Below are positions 33,825-49,562 of a stretch of 64,000 nucleotides of DNA, piece after piece. The stretch is taken from NCBI RefSeq assembly GCF_000315625.1, contig NW_005434665.1, positions 700,580 to 764,579 on the forward strand, written 5' to 3'. The notes under the pieces were generated by a model. That model ran no database searches and was not told where the DNA came from. It worked only from the letters and a program-made list of their open reading frames with translations. The number at the start of each line of letters is the position of its first letter. The stretch's first letter is position 1. Source of the stretch: Guillardia theta CCMP2712 (taxonomy: Eukaryota > Cryptophyceae > Pyrenomonadales > Geminigeraceae). A program made the position numbers and the translations under genes.

Positions 33825-34609
33825 CTGAGCTGCCGCACGATTATCAGTCAGCAGCTCACCCTCAGTTCAGCACTGACAAAGTAGATTCATCTATGCTCGC
33901 CGCACCCACTGTCACGGTAAGACCATCTCTCCAATGGACTCAAAACTGATCATCGGATGGATCTGACCGTACGGTCAGAGTGCTGTTCTGACAGTGAGTC
34001 CCTTCAAGTTCTCTCAACCTCTTTCCCCCTTCTATCCTCTGCCTCTCCCTGCTTGGAGAGTCTCCATTCCACTGACGTCTGTCTGCCGCATTCGCCTCTC
34101 CGTCGCTACGGTACGGGCGGGTACCCGGACTACTAGCAACCAGTGACTGAGAGACCCGGAAACTAGCAAGGCAGCACCGTGACTACATCAGCTAGCAGAT
34201 CGGACCGTTTCATCCGTTCCAAAATGGTTATTTTTGTAACTGCCAGAAATGAGTAACGGTTGCCATGGGGAAGCGAACCGAGCGGAGGTAGCAGTGGGAG
34301 GGGGGGAGAAGAGAAGAAGGCGAGATGAAGCAGTCAAGGATGTGATACGAGATCAGACGAGACAGACGAGAAGAGAGTCCGGGAACACGATGCAGAGAGT
34401 GAGTCAGAGATGTCAGGTGGCTGTCAACAACACTACGTTTCATGGCGAATGGCATCATGGTGCTGGTGCAATCGACATGGTGTAGACGAGCATACAGCAT
34501 GATGTCGATGATAGGATGTGCAAAATCTGAAGTGAAGTGTAAGAACTTCTGCTCAACAATTGGATGAAGCCCGATTGCTCCAACATTGACCGATACTAGA
34601 AACCGAATC
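33825..34609. other. divergent intergenic region, epiplastin and FYVE-C2 genes
   Basis: Probable shared promoter region. It contains CGGTACGGGCGGGTACCCGG-like sequence near 34108-34130, similar to the TACGGTACC stretches near 9665 and 27905. No gene seen. Confidence 0.45.
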
Positions 34610-37600
34610 ATGAGCTCGAGATATGCCGAGCCGAAAAGAACACATTGGGAGCCAGACTATGCACGAACGACATGCGCTGCAGCTGAGTGCGAAGAGACAC
34701 TTCAGATGTTTCGCAGACATCATTGTAGAAGATGCGGGAAGTTGTTCTGTGCCAAGTGTGTCGGGGGCGGTTTGATACGACGATTAGATGTGAACGCGGA
34801 CTACTCGCCTCGAGGAGTGTTCTGCTCCGTTTGCTTCGAATGCTTCGTCGAGAAGAACGGATGGTTCTCTCCCGTCGGCAGCGATGAATGGAAGAAAGCG
34901 TCAGAGGGGTTCGTGAAGGATAGGACGCAGCAGTTCTTGGCTGACCGGGAGGAATGCGCCGGAGAGAAACTCTACAGGGAGAGGCTCGCCAAGGAGATTC
35001 CTTTCTCGTTGGCATGGAAGAAGGAAGTCATACATCTGCTGGTCGCAGAGAGCCTCGAGAGCGATCCGAAACGCAGGAACGTCACCCCCAAGAGCCGTCA
35101 GCACTGGGTGAACGAGCGCAACGTGCAGGTCTGTGGAAACAACGAGTGCCGCACTCCATTCACCATGAATGAGAGAAAGCATCACTGCCGGGTGTGCGGG
35201 CGTGTGTTCTGTGACGCGTGCTCTCCGAAGAGACTTGATCCCTGGCGATACTCCGACGATGACAGGGGAGAGGCGCACTTGGTAGAGGAGAAGGAAGACG
35301 AGAAGAACTCCCGTTTGGAGCGGGTCTGCCATGTTTGCTACAAGGACCTTGAATCCCATAGAGTCTTCCTTCAGTTCCGTGCTTCGATCTCTGCGTCCGG
35401 CTCTCACGTGCTGAGCAACCTCTATCAACCCATCTCCGGGTACGTCGCGGCAATCAAGGAGGCCATGGTCAAGCTCCGCCGCTCTGTGGAATACATCGAG
35501 CGCATGTGTGCTCTGCATGGTAGCCTGTACCTCTTGCTCGTTGCCTGCTCGTCTGACGGCTGTGTCTTTGCTTTCTTCAGATTCCTTCACCGGGGCTGAA
35601 GAAGAGGACCCCATTCACCTCGCCACTGCTGATATCCTGGAGCTCAGAGCCGAGCTGGTCGTCCTCTTTAAGAAGTACGAGGACAGGTTCAAGAACAGGA
35701 TTCTGGTGTGGGAGGGATGGAAGTACTGTCAGCTCCTTGGTGAATCCTCTCCTGTCGTGAACAGTGCTGGGCAACCGACAGGCTTGTTCGCGTGGCAAGG
35801 CAGGATCTTGTCATATGAGAGCAAGGAAGACGGCCAGTGCATCATCAGGAGTGACTTGCAGCATGATAAGGTGAGACCTGGCGAGATTCTCTATGAAGGA
35901 GAAGCGGCGGGGAATATAGAGGAGCAGTTGAAGGTGTTCCGGAATCTCAAGCAGCAGTTCACCAGCTTCTGGAGCAACTACAAGCATGGCTCCTTTCACT
36001 CCCTGGTGCAGAGGGCAGAGACCGCATTCCTCCTCGCCTCCAACATCCCCAAGTTGACTCGCTGCGAGGATGGACGCATTGTGCATCAGGGTCAAATCAG
36101 GCAGTCCAACGACTGGGTCTTTGCGGAAGGGAGCGAGATCAGCGGCAAGATCGAAGGCCACATCCTCGTCCAGGTCCTCCAGGCATCTCACCTTGACACC
36201 CTCGGCATCTCCGTCAAGAAGCTGAGCTCTGTCGCTGTTTTGCGATGCTCGGGCCGGTTGAAGATGTCAAGCAAGCAGAAGCGGACAGCAAGCCCTTGCT
36301 GGAACGAGACGTTCTCGTTTCCCATCGCGTCGGTCGAGCAAGACATCCTTGAGATCGAGATCATCAGTGGCTCGCATGACCTTGGGAAGTGGGCGTATGG
36401 CATCCAGGAGATCGTTCACGAGATGGGAGGAAGCATCAAAGGATGGGTCTTCCTCACCCCTCCCGCTTGGTGCAACGACCACAGCGAGAAGGCGCAGATT
36501 CGCATCTCCGTCAAGTTCCTCTCACTCGACGTTGCCACTACAAGCTCGCAGGAGAACTCCTGGGGCATCGCAGGGGATGCGAAGAAGGAGATCTCCTTGC
36601 CCAAGGTATCGACGCTGGTGGATGAGGAGGAGGACCTGCGGCAGATGTCAAACCTGCTCCTCCACGACAATGTCATCCAGACGGTAGAGAAGGAGCTTGT
36701 CAAGGACGATTGCGTGCAGCTACAGCCCGATCCGTCGGTAATATCAGCTGAGGCTCAGCAGGAGGAGGAGGAGGATGAGAAGGAGGGTTTGAGCGTTGCT
36801 GGATTGGAACCGTCGCATCATCCTCAAGGAGGAGAAGGTCAGTGGGTGTATGTGTCCCTTTGCACTCTCTTGACGAGTCAGCAGGGGAAGAAACCCTGGG
36901 CAGTCGACCAGAGGAGCTTGTCGATGACGACAAGGACACGATTGGGAAGCTCAAGGAGTCGTACGTAAGGACTTACCTTGCTTACAACGAGGTTCGAAGG
37001 TGGCAGCCGGACAACCAGATAGCTGAGGTGAAACTTCATTCCCCCTCCTGCCTGGTACTGACGATCTCAGGTCTTTGCGCGCAAGCTTCAGAGCAAAGTA
37101 GAGACTCTCCTCAAGGACACGCTGGAGGTGCTGCCCTCCTCCTGGCAAGGTGAAAGCTGACGGCTACAGGCGGTCGGAGGGTCCCTGCAGAAGTGCGTGG
37201 AGCTCGTGGACATGGACTGGAAGGTGACGGTCCGTGAGCTCTGCTTGTGAGTTGAAAGAGAGCGACAGGCCGTTCGCTCGGAGGTCGTGATGGCTGTTAA
37301 GGATGCCGGAGAGTCGAGCTTCCTCCTGACCAAGTGAGGAAGAGGCCCGTGCTCTTGTCGCTTCTCATGCTCCGATGTAGGGAAGATTTCGCGAAAGTTT
37401 TGCCCATTCCAGCTCCCACGAACGCCAAGAAGTGAGTCTCTTGCGACTGAGAGCTAGTTGCTAATGGCTTCACAGCATCCAAGAGATGAGCCAGGCACGG
37501 AACTTCTGCTCCAAGACTGTGCTAGACCGCGCGATGAGCCTGATTGTGGTTGCGCTTAACGGTGAGGGAGGGATAGCAAGGTCTGTGGACTTATTCCCTT

Positions 37601-37710
37601 GCCCAGTGTTGGAGAAGGAAGGAGGACAGCCGAACTTTCCTCAGCAGCATCAGATGCTCGAGAGAAGTCGGAACGAGTTGAACAAGCTGAAGCAGACGGT
37701 GAAGGAGTAG
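34610..37710 (+). CDS. double FYVE zinc finger and C2 domain protein
   Basis: FYVE fingers usually bind phosphatidylinositol 3-phosphate on endosomes; C2 domains bind membranes or proteins. The ATG at 34610 opens an exon with two fingers: [16 protein letters not shown] near residues 44-59 and [16 protein letters not shown] near residues 194-209. The basic RRHHCR/RKHHCR motif is present in both. An intron at 35520-35580 (61 bp, phase 1) joins to the next exon, which has a helical region and then a C2-like domain ([12 protein letters not shown] to WNETFSFPI, about 36160-36540). At least six short introns follow (for example donors at 36838 and 37027, acceptor near 37070). The C-terminus is helical, with [16 protein letters not shown] ending at 37710. 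A role in endosomal or vesicle traffic is inferred from the domains. Confidence 0.82.
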
Positions 37711-37801
37711 TTGAGAGCCTAAAGCCTTTTACTTGAAAATACAGAACGTCTCAGTTCCATCCACAGGAGCTTACGCACCCTCTCCCCTCTCCTTCTCATT
37801 T

Positions 37802-38713
37802 TCAAACTGGAACGCCCGGAGGCATCTCGTAGACGTATCCCATGGGGTAAGCTGCTCCCTGCTGGTACATTTCCAGGGGGACCTGACCGTAGGGCATCCC
37901 TGCCAGACCCATGCCATCGATCCTCCCTGTGATCCCGTCCATCTCACTTCCGATGACCTGAGCTCTTGGCGCGTAGCGGATGGAGTCAGCAAAGTTGCCA
38001 ATGATTTCTGTCTCCTTCTGCAGGGCATTCGCGTACCAGCGGCAGTCACCGCTCACTGCAGCGTCGTAGGAAGCAGTGAGGAAAACAGAGGTCTTCTCTA
38101 TCCTGTCCATGGTCGCCTTGCGGGCAGCTGATTGCAGCTTGTTGGCGTTGGCCAAGGCCAGAACAGCCTTGGAGGCGGCAGCTCCAGCGTCCTTGGCGGC
38201 CTGCTGGGACTGCGTCTTGGCATTCTTGAAGTCGACGGCGGAGTTGTCACCGGGGGTTTGACCAGCGTTCATCATCAACTGCCTGAGAGAGAGTTGCTCC
38301 TCCATGAGCTTCAAATCATCCTGCATCTTGTCGGCTCTCTTCTCACTGTCCAAGGCGGCGTCCTGGAGATTCTTGGCCTCGTTGAGGGCGTTCTCGGCAG
38401 CCAAGTATGCCTTCTTCTCCGCCTCGACCGCGTCTTCCATTGCCTTCCTCAGGCTGCCCGCTGGTTCCCCCAGCTGTGAAAACCGGGAGTCACAGGTCTC
38501 TGGGATGGGCTTGCCCTGTTCGTCCTTGAGGTTGTTGCCGCTCTCGTCCTTCTTGTATAGGATCTTGTTCGAAGAGTCGCGCACGACGTCCTCCTCGATC
38601 ACGGGGTCGATGGAGTAGTCCCTGTAGATCGAGCCGAAGTCGCCGGAGAAGGCGTTGAGGTTCTCGGAAGTGACCGGGTCGAAGTACTTGAACTTTGCTC
38701 TGCTCATGGTCAT
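37802..38713 (-). CDS. coiled-coil protein of unknown family, paralog A, 303 aa
   Basis: One exon in the window, starting MTMSRAKFKYFDP; a splice acceptor (TTTCTAG) just before the ATG suggests a 5' UTR intron. Residues about 85-230 form an Ala/Lys/Glu-rich helix with heptads. Then comes a conserved-looking stretch SYDAAVSGDCRWYANALQ and a C-terminal tail rich in Tyr, Pro, Gly, Met and Gln that ends MPPGVPV. Paralog B across the intergenic region (39954-41215) shares the same order: KFKY-F/Y-DP near the start, the coiled coil, the C/SY-x-AA-x-GD motif and the Y/P/Q tail. The helix-plus-aromatic-tail pattern suggests a structural, filament-forming protein; this is inference. It ends 91 bp from the convergent FYVE-C2 gene. 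Confidence 0.8.
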   Translation of the reverse strand: MTMSRAKFKYFDPVTSENLNAFSGDFGSIYRDYSIDPVIEEDVVRDSSNKILYKKDESGNNLKDEQGKPIPETCDSRFSQLGEPAGSLRKAMEDAVEAEKKAYLAAENALNEAKNLQDAALDSEKRADKMQDDLKLMEEQLSLRQLMMNAGQTPGDNSAVDFKNAKTQSQQAAKDAGAAASKAVLALANANKLQSAARKATMDRIEKTSVFLTASYDAAVSGDCRWYANALQKETEIIGNFADSIRYAPRAQVIGSEMDGITGRIDGMGLAGMPYGQVPLEMYQQGAAYPMGYVYEMPPGVPV

Positions 38714-39953
38714 CTAGAAAGACAACAAAGTCAGACGGGGGAAATCAATCTTCCAGCTTCAAAATGCACGGATATTGTGTTTTAAGGAATCGTTTGTCTC
38801 ATCTCAACTCATCTCGATCAAAGGGACAGGGATCGGTGACTAGATAAAGTATCGTGTTTGTCTCACTTGAAACTTTTTAATTTACCCCTAGCAATTGAGT
38901 CCAATGATAATCAACCCTTCAACATGTTGAACATGATTAAAGCACTTAACTATGAAATGGATTCTGACAAGTAGTCATTACTCAGCCAAATGTTGTTCTT
39001 CTATGTTTGGTGTACTCATTTGGTATATCTTTTCTCTAGCATCAGATGCTCTTTGTACTCCCGTCTACCCAGTCGAGCATCGGCTCCAGCCTACGATCTT
39101 CGTGGCTGCACCCATTTCACAGGCAATCGATTCTATTCCTCTCTCAGCCTTGCCCTCGCCATTCCCCTCCTCAAGCTCGTTCCTCCTCATCACGCCTACT
39201 GATCTTGCTCCTCCTTCCTCCTTCTTCGACATCTTCGCTTCCAATTGCGAGAATGCCGACATGGCCTGCGGATTCTCCTCGCTGGACCGCCCCCTTACCA
39301 CCGGTCAATGGAGTACCCTCACCCACCCCAAACACCCAAAGTTTTCCTACACCCCATTACCTCTTCCTCCACCCCTTTCCTTCGATGAAAATAGGGGGTA
39401 ATTTCAGGTCTTTCTTTGACCTCACCCCCTAATTTTGAGAACTTGTGGTGCACTTACACCTGAGACCGGTACTTTGAACACCCCTCACCCCCATCGATCT
39501 GGTTACCACAGATGACGGATTTCGAAGGGACCACCCCCTACCCCCCTGTTTTCATAACCCCTTAGCCCTGACCCCCACTTGAGTCTACCTTACCATGAGG
39601 AATCACTAGAATTGTACTGCTTCTGTCCACCCCACCCCACTAAAATGACGTTCGGACCCACCATTGTTATATCACACTAGTCAAGTCATTTCGAATGACC
39701 CTACCCCTCATCCCCTCAAGGTACATCCCTACCCGTCCCGTTGTGGTACCCCACCATGCGATTGGTGCGGCTCCAGTCAAGCCTGGTGGGTCATTCTGCG
39801 TAACGGCACTTTAGATAGCCTGGAGATCTGTTATTCTAGTAGAAATAGTCGAAATTTGGTTATTTCCATTACTGCAAGCATGAGACATATCGACTATCAA
39901 GCGAATTATGTCAAATAACCAATTTTCCGGTTGACGCAAAGAGGAGAGGAACC
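38714..39953. other. divergent intergenic region between the coiled-coil paralogs
   Basis: About 1.2 kb with no supported gene. It holds the densest C-rich cluster in the window (39300-39760), with repeated CCACCCC, CCCTACCCC and CACCCCC elements. The two paralogs start on either side, so this is probably a shared regulatory region. Confidence 0.5.
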
Positions 39954-41215
39954 ATGGTGGACGTGGCGGCGTTGGGGATTAACGAGAATGCGGCGATGGA
40001 GCTTGGACTCTTCGGTCAGTAAAAGAATGATTGCAGTATCTGCGAGAAATATGCCATTCGACTCGATTTGTTGTTCTTTATGATCTCTCTGTCTCCTGAA
40101 TGCTTATGTCACGCACCTGTTCCCTGTTTCCCATTTCCCGTCAGAAGATCTGGAGCTCAAGGAATTTTTGTTCATGGCATTTGATTGCATCAGACATCCT
40201 TGTAGATCTGATTTTGCAACCTGACTATTCACTTTCAACTGTGTTGTAGTGTTGACTAAGGTCTCTCAAAACTGATGTGATTTGTTCAATGTTCACATTT
40301 CATTCATGTGACTACTCGTTTAATGTAACGAATGAGGAAGCATAGCTCTTGTGTGCATGTCTGATATCTTGTGCGTCTGCTGATCATTTTGGTGTCATTG
40401 CAGATGAGGGAGAGCTTGACAAGCACAAAAACAAGTTCAAGTACTACGATCCCGAGAGTCCCATCAAGCGGATCGCAGCCGTCGGGGTCCAGGAAACCAT
40501 TCCCAGCGACCTCGACTCCAGACTCAAGAAGGAGGTCATCGAGTCAAGGAAAGACATGGACGAGCAGATGCAGAAGTACACGGCCTTCCGCAACAACCTG
40601 CAAAAAGCTCTGGACGACACCAAGAAAGCCAACCAGGAAGCTACTGTGGCAGAAAAGAGTGCTGACGAGGCTCAAGATGCTCTGAAGCAGCTTGAGTCAC
40701 AGGTCGCTTTCTACAAGAAGGTCCTTCCGGACAATGCGAGCATTGCGACTTTCGAGACCCAGGTCAAGGATGCCAAGACCAAAGCGGAACAGGCAGTTCG
40801 TGCCGCCAGTGCTTCGGCCGAGAATGCTTTCAAGCTTGAGGAGATCTCTAACCTTCAGTCGAAGATGCTTTCCAGTCATGCAGCTCTCTGCGCTAGAAAG
40901 CGCGCGCAGTGGATCGTGAACTGCTACAAAGCCGCTATTCGCGGGGATGCGCAGTATTTGGAAGAGGCCAACAAGGTTCACACCAGCGTTATCGACCAGT
41001 ATGAGGCCTGCATCCAGAAGGCCCCGACGGAGGTTCCTGCTCAGCTCCAGTTTCCTGTCAACGTTGGAACCGTTCAGTATCCTGTCTTCAACCAGATTGT
41101 CACTCCTCAGTACATCCAGGGTTACGAACTGCCCACCAACTTTGTGGCTGGGCAGCCTTACTTCGAGAATATCGTGACCAGCACGGCTTCCACCGAGCCC
41201 AAGTACGTTTGTTAA
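39954..41215 (+). CDS. coiled-coil protein of unknown family, paralog B, 290 aa
   Basis: Exon 1 is 39954-40014 (MVDVAALGINENAAMELGLF, phase 1) and exon 2 is 40404-41215; the 389-bp intron is long for this window. Near the N-terminus is NKFKYYDPESP, matching KFKYFDP of paralog A. Residues about 70-210 are a charged coiled coil. The motif CYKAAIRGDAQYLEEAN matches SYDAAVSGDCRWYANALQ in paralog A. The tail is rich in Tyr, Pro, Gln and Val (GTVQYPVFNQIVTPQYIQGY). It ends 75 bp from the convergent prolyl hydroxylase gene. No known family is recognised; the pair could be periplast or cytoskeletal proteins. Confidence 0.85.
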
Positions 41216-41290
41216 ATTAATGAGCAGCACGTCTTAAACGCGTTTGATAAAGACTGGGAGTGTGTAAGGGTTGTTGGCGCTGCGTCACCT

Positions 41291-42293
41291 TCAGTCTACT
41301 GCTGAGTCCACTTTCTTTCCGATGATGCGAGGCCGACCTTGCACGCTCGATTCGGCCTGTTGGAAGGGGTGCTCTCGAATCCACTTTACAGCGACCCACT
41401 TCTCCCCGCTCAGGGGCGGCAGACCTGAGTGCTTTGAGTTCGAATCCGGCGTCAAGTCCTTCTTGATGTTCCACAACCTGTCATGCAAGTTCAGTCGCCA
41501 GCACGCAGATCGGGCTATCCGTGTACAAGATGGCGTCCCCGGAAGCAACCGTGATCTTGGTGTTCACCGAGTTGAAGAAGGTTTCACCTCCCGAGTCTGC
41601 GCTCTTCAAGTAGATGATCACTGTCGCTATCCTGTTTCCCCCTGCAAGCAACCACAGGTTCAGAGGACTTCAACAGTCACAACACTCGCTCTTGCCTTTC
41701 CCCAACAAATCGCTCTTTGCCGGATCGATGTAATCCACGTGCTCTGAGCATTCTAATCACATTCATACTCGAGCGCTCAATTGCAAACAACCTGGATAGA
41801 AGTCGCTCTGGGCGTATCGGATGATTTGGAACGCCTCCCCGTGGGACGAGCTGGTTCGGGTAAGATTTGCGAGCTTGTCTTCAAGGCGACGGACAAAATC
41901 ATTCTCATTGAAGTCTAGCGTTGCAACCTCGTGCTTCCGAGGATCATCGCCAAGGACAGGAGACTGAGCATTTCTCTTCATACCCCTCGCTATCCCAAGG
42001 TCCCTGAGGTTTTCACACTCCTCCTTACTTAACAAGTTGTGCAGGACAAATATCCGAGGGCTCTCCATGATTTTCTCTATCCAGAACTCGCGCACTACCT
42101 TTCTTGAGGAAACCTTCGACTTCTGTATGGGCTGCGAGCTGTACTCAGAGTCATCAGGCTCCTGGTCTTCATAGTACGTCATTAAGCTCGACGTCGTGAA
42201 GGCAGCGAGACCACACGTGAACAGCATGCACAGAGCACGGAACTGTGCCTTGGACATGGATCGTCTCCATCCTTCTTTCTTCTTTCCTGTCAT
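41291..42293 (-). CDS. membrane-anchored prolyl 4-hydroxylase
   Basis: An Fe(II)/2-oxoglutarate dioxygenase that hydroxylates proline, usually in the ER or Golgi. The start at 42293 gives a basic tail and a signal anchor (ALCMLFTCGLAAFTTSSLM). Exon 1 has FVLHNLLSKEECENLRDLG, typical of the family. After an intron come EHVDYIDP, with the first His and Asp of the iron site, then GNRIATVIIYL and GGETFF. A 46-bp intron then splits GDAIL from LWNIKKDLTPDSNSKHSGL, which holds the distal His. GEKWVAVKWI supplies the lysine that binds 2-oxoglutarate. The stop is at 41291-41293. All catalytic residues are visible. Algal homologs act on cell-wall or surface glycoproteins. Confidence 0.9.
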
Positions 42294-42974
42294 CGGGAGC
42301 TCAAGGAGTCGATCACGGACGAGGCATCGTTCGCTCCTGCGCCCCTTCCCCGCCCATCAACCTGAACAGACTACTGCTGAACAGAACTGGCAAAGAGAAC
42401 GAGGGCTGTGTGGGGATGAGGGAGTCCGCTCATCTGGCTGACCAGCTATCATTTCACTCAATAATTTGACCATCGGTGGTCAAATGTTCCCCGTCTAAAG
42501 ACACTAGCAAGCATGGCAAGGGCGCTCCTGGTGGTAAGCAGAAGAGGATGGGGAGCGGGATTGAGCCAGGGCGATGGAGGGCGAGAAGGAGGCGTGTAGA
42601 GAACAGGAGTGAGAAGAGAGAGAGAGGAGGAAGAGGAGAACATTGCAGTGCAAACTAAGATGAAAGCAGAGGCCAGAGGGTTGAAACCAATTTGATTTGA
42701 GTGTGAGCGGAAGAGTCGAAGAGGAAAATGATGGCGTTTCTCTTTGGAGATTGAAGCTGCTCTTAAAGTTTAGAGAGACGTCTTCGTTATGTTGTTCAGG
42801 CTGCAGTGTAGTGGATTGCTGTTGTTTTTTGGTTGGTATTGATTGCATTGCACTCCTCCTGTAGAGTCTCTTCTTGCTACAAGGCGCTGCTGCGTATCAG
42901 TTTGGAGGTCGGCTGGGTGTCCACAACAGTGCGAGGACGCTGGGAGGAAGAAGCTCTTGCTGCAAGAGACTGCC
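42294..42974. other. divergent intergenic region, prolyl hydroxylase and ABC1 kinase genes
   Basis: Purine-rich near 42580-42640. No separate gene seen. The last 130 bp may include an upstream exon of the ABC1 kinase gene, as an acceptor-like CACAACAG lies near 42930. Confidence 0.4.
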
Positions 42975-46576
<3,602 letters not shown>

Positions 46577-46892
46577 GAGTAGGGGGAGGAATATGAATTG
46601 ACTGATGTGGAGTATTCAATATCGCATGGCGCCGCCGCCGGCGCAGTCCTCACATTTCATCGTGATGCTGTCGATGCGAGTCCTGGGGTTGCATGCGGCG
46701 GTTTGAAGGCGATGGAGGAGACGTCTGGCAGCAGCGGAAGATGACAAGCAAGACGTCAACCAAGCAAGATGTCAACTACGAACAGGCAACACACATAATT
46801 CATGAGCATTTCACGCTCTTTGAGCTTTGAGCATGAGCGGTTTCTTTGATCTGCTGCCCCTCCCCCTCTCCCTGCCCCGCCCTCCTTCAATT
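46577..46892. other. convergent 3' intergenic stretch
   Basis: 316 bp between the stops of the ABC1 kinase and ankyrin genes. A short CGCCGCCGCCGGCG palindrome lies near 46629-46642. Nothing else recognised. Confidence 0.5.
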
Positions 46893-49562
46893 CTACTCGA
46901 ACCAGAACTTCTTTCCTGCGCTGTGCTGCTCCAAGAATAGTCTCCTTCCCAGCTCCTGCTGGACTCGCTCCCGCTCCTGCGCGCGGACAAGCTCCAACCT
47001 CGCTTCCTCGATCCTTGCCATGAGGTTTCTGTGCACCTGCTGGTGGTCACAAACGATGGCAGAGAGTAGGTCCTCACGCACCTCCTCCAGGGCCTCCAGC
47101 TGCGACGCGCTCAACTCGGAGAGCTCCATGCCGAGGACTGCAAGGGATGGGGCTTCAGCGTGCTGAGCAGAGAAGGTGCTCTGAGGTAGATGACTGGATG
47201 CCCGCGGGAGAGGAAGGAAGGAGGGATGGGGAAGGAAGTAGGGAGGAGACAGGATGGGTGAGTGAGTGAGTGAGTGAGTGAGGAGGGCGGGAGGGAAGAG
47301 GTTAGATATTGACTCAAAGGGCGAGCTCAGCAGCAGAGGGAGCGGAAAATGAGGGGGAGGAAGGCAAGGAGGGGGAGGAGGAGGAGGGGAGAGGAATGGG
47401 AAGTACGAGAGGATGCACGAGTACCATGATGGGGACGGAGGGCGAGATCGTTGGCGAGGGGGTATACGGACAGCAGCGCTCGCTCAAGAGCCTCCTGCGC
47501 TTCTTGTCCTGCTGCCTTCTTGGAGTTGCCGGCAGGATGAGGCTTTCGCGAGGCCCCGGGTCCCCTTTCGGCTCCCACCTTGTCCTCCCCTCTGTGCTTC
47601 ACGTTCGCCCTACCTGGCTGTTCACGTTTCCCTTCATCCCTTTGATTGTTTCTCCGCCGCTCGTCGCGCTTCTCCCCCTGCTTGCCTGCTTGTCTCGATC
47701 GCTCCTCCTTCGCCTTCTCCTCCTTCCCGCGCTGGCTCCCTCGCCTCTGGACACCCTGCTGCATGTTCTCACTGTCCCGTTCTGCGGGGTGATCCTCCCT
47801 CCTTTCCTCGGGATCCGCCCGCACCACCCCAATCTCCGTGTTGTTGTCAGTGGCTTGTTCAGAAACACTGTCCATATTCCCCCGCCAATCGTCATCATCA
47901 TCATCTGCAGAGGCTTCGGCAACGGCATGGCTCGACCTTGGAATGGTATCATCTCCAGTCACTTCCTTGACTTTATCACTTGGCTCGTCACCAGTCCCTA
48001 TCAGACATTCGATCACAAACCCCCAGCAGCACAGGGAGCATACCGGTGTTCTTCTTGCACGTGTTCTTTGCCCTCTTCTTCTTCTTCTTCGTCTTACCCT
48101 CACTCGCTTTCTGCTCCTCATCTTCCAGGAGCGCGTTTGCGATCCTCACAGCTTCATCATTCAAAACTCGGAGATGATGCTCGAAAAGTTGGATGAGAGC
48201 TGGAAATCACTTCATCTCCTTCCCTGCAACACTTCTGGCGATGGTCATCACCTTCATCATTAGAAGCTCTTGCGATGTCCATCGGGCTCTGACCCCGCTT
48301 GTTCAACGCTATCAGACTCGCTCTCGCTTCTATCAACAGCTGCTCCCAGTTGAACATCATGTTCGAGCCATCCATCCCCTCCCTCCAAGAGTACCTCACA
48401 TCCCCTGCCATTCCTTTGCAAAGCTGCGACGTGCAGCGCTGTGTTCCCATTGTTGTTTGCGTGCGATATCGTGCCTCGGCATGAGCCTTGATCGAGGATC
48501 GTCTGAAGGAGCTTGATGTTGCTCTGCCCCGATGCAGCAATCAGGGGCGTTGTCCCCTGCCTGAAAGTCCACAGAACTTTTGTCAGCGATCAACAACAAT
48601 TCAGCGCAAGGATTGCATCTACTTGTTCACGTCCACCTTCTTCCTGTCGGGGCACAGGACGTACTTTGACTCGGGAGTCAGCAGCCAGTCAACCACGTGC
48701 GATTGACTGGAGGCCGTTGCCTGCCAGGAGCAATCGCTGTGAGTGAACGAAGAGGAAGAGGAAGAGGAAGAGGAAGAGGAGAGGAAGAGGAAGAGGTAGA
48801 GGAAGAGGAAGAGGAAGAGGAGCACGCTAGATGGAAAGCAAGAAAAAGGAGAGCAATCGATGTGAGGGAAGGGAAGAGGAAGGATGCCTGCAGGAACAGA
48901 GAGTCTCCATTTGAGTTCCGCGCGTTGACATCGGCCCGATGCTCCACAAGAGTCTTGACGATGTGGAGACTCCCCCGCATGCACGCGAAGTGAATGGGCA
49001 TGTTGCCGGTGTCTGTGCTTCTACAAACTTATCTGGTCAGGGATCGAAGAGGTGAGAACTTCTTGACTCACTCCAAGTTCACATCTGCCTTCTCCTCAAG
49101 GAGCAGGCTAGTTACGTCCATCCGTCCGTTTGCTGCAGCCATGCACAGTGCCGTTATCCCGGACGATCTCTCCCTCCCATTCACGCCGACATGAGGATGT
49201 GCTCGTAGCCAAGCAGATATCTCGGCCAGCCGGGGCTCGTCCCCACGACGATTATGATCCCCCGAGCCCTTTGCTCTCGCCCGATCCTGTTGTTCGACGT
49301 GTCTATCTCCCTGAGCATGGCATGATATCTCATCGCCTCCCGCAGATCTATCAGCCATGTTCGCAGTATCACTCACGTCCCCCTCCTCGTCCTCTCCTCC
49401 CGCCTCTCCCTTCTCGCCCCCCGCCATGATGTCGAGCAGAAGTTCCATCAGCTCCTCCGCCATCTCCAAGTTTCCTCCTCCGCAAGCCCGCCTCCTTGTC
49501 CTCATACCGAATGCATTCTCATCACCCTCATACGCAATGACTGCCCTCATCCCCGCTATCAT
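46893..49562 (-). CDS. ankyrin-repeat protein with charged tail and C-terminal helix
   Basis: The start at 49562 gives an acidic N-terminal region, then ankyrin repeats: GITALCMAAANGRMDVTSLL, MPIHFACMRGSLHIVKTLV with HRADVNARNSNGDS, and later TALHVAA-like and GQSPMDIARASND units. A Lys-rich stretch near 48080 is followed by a 46-bp intron (GTATGC...GATAG) and a long tail rich in Glu, Arg and Lys. A further intron, 47138-47424 (287 bp, pyrimidine-rich on the coding strand), joins HHG/V in frame to the last exon, MELSELSASQLEALEEVRED onward, a helix ending KKFWFE at 46893. Ankyrin repeats mediate protein binding; no specific role is inferred. The last exon could instead be a separate 78-aa gene starting at 47129. 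Confidence 0.7.
48749..48822. repeat. (GAGGAA)n tract in an ankyrin-gene intron
   Basis: Imperfect GAGGAA/GAGGTA units in an intron between two ankyrin exons. The coding strand is pyrimidine-rich here. Confidence 0.8.
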
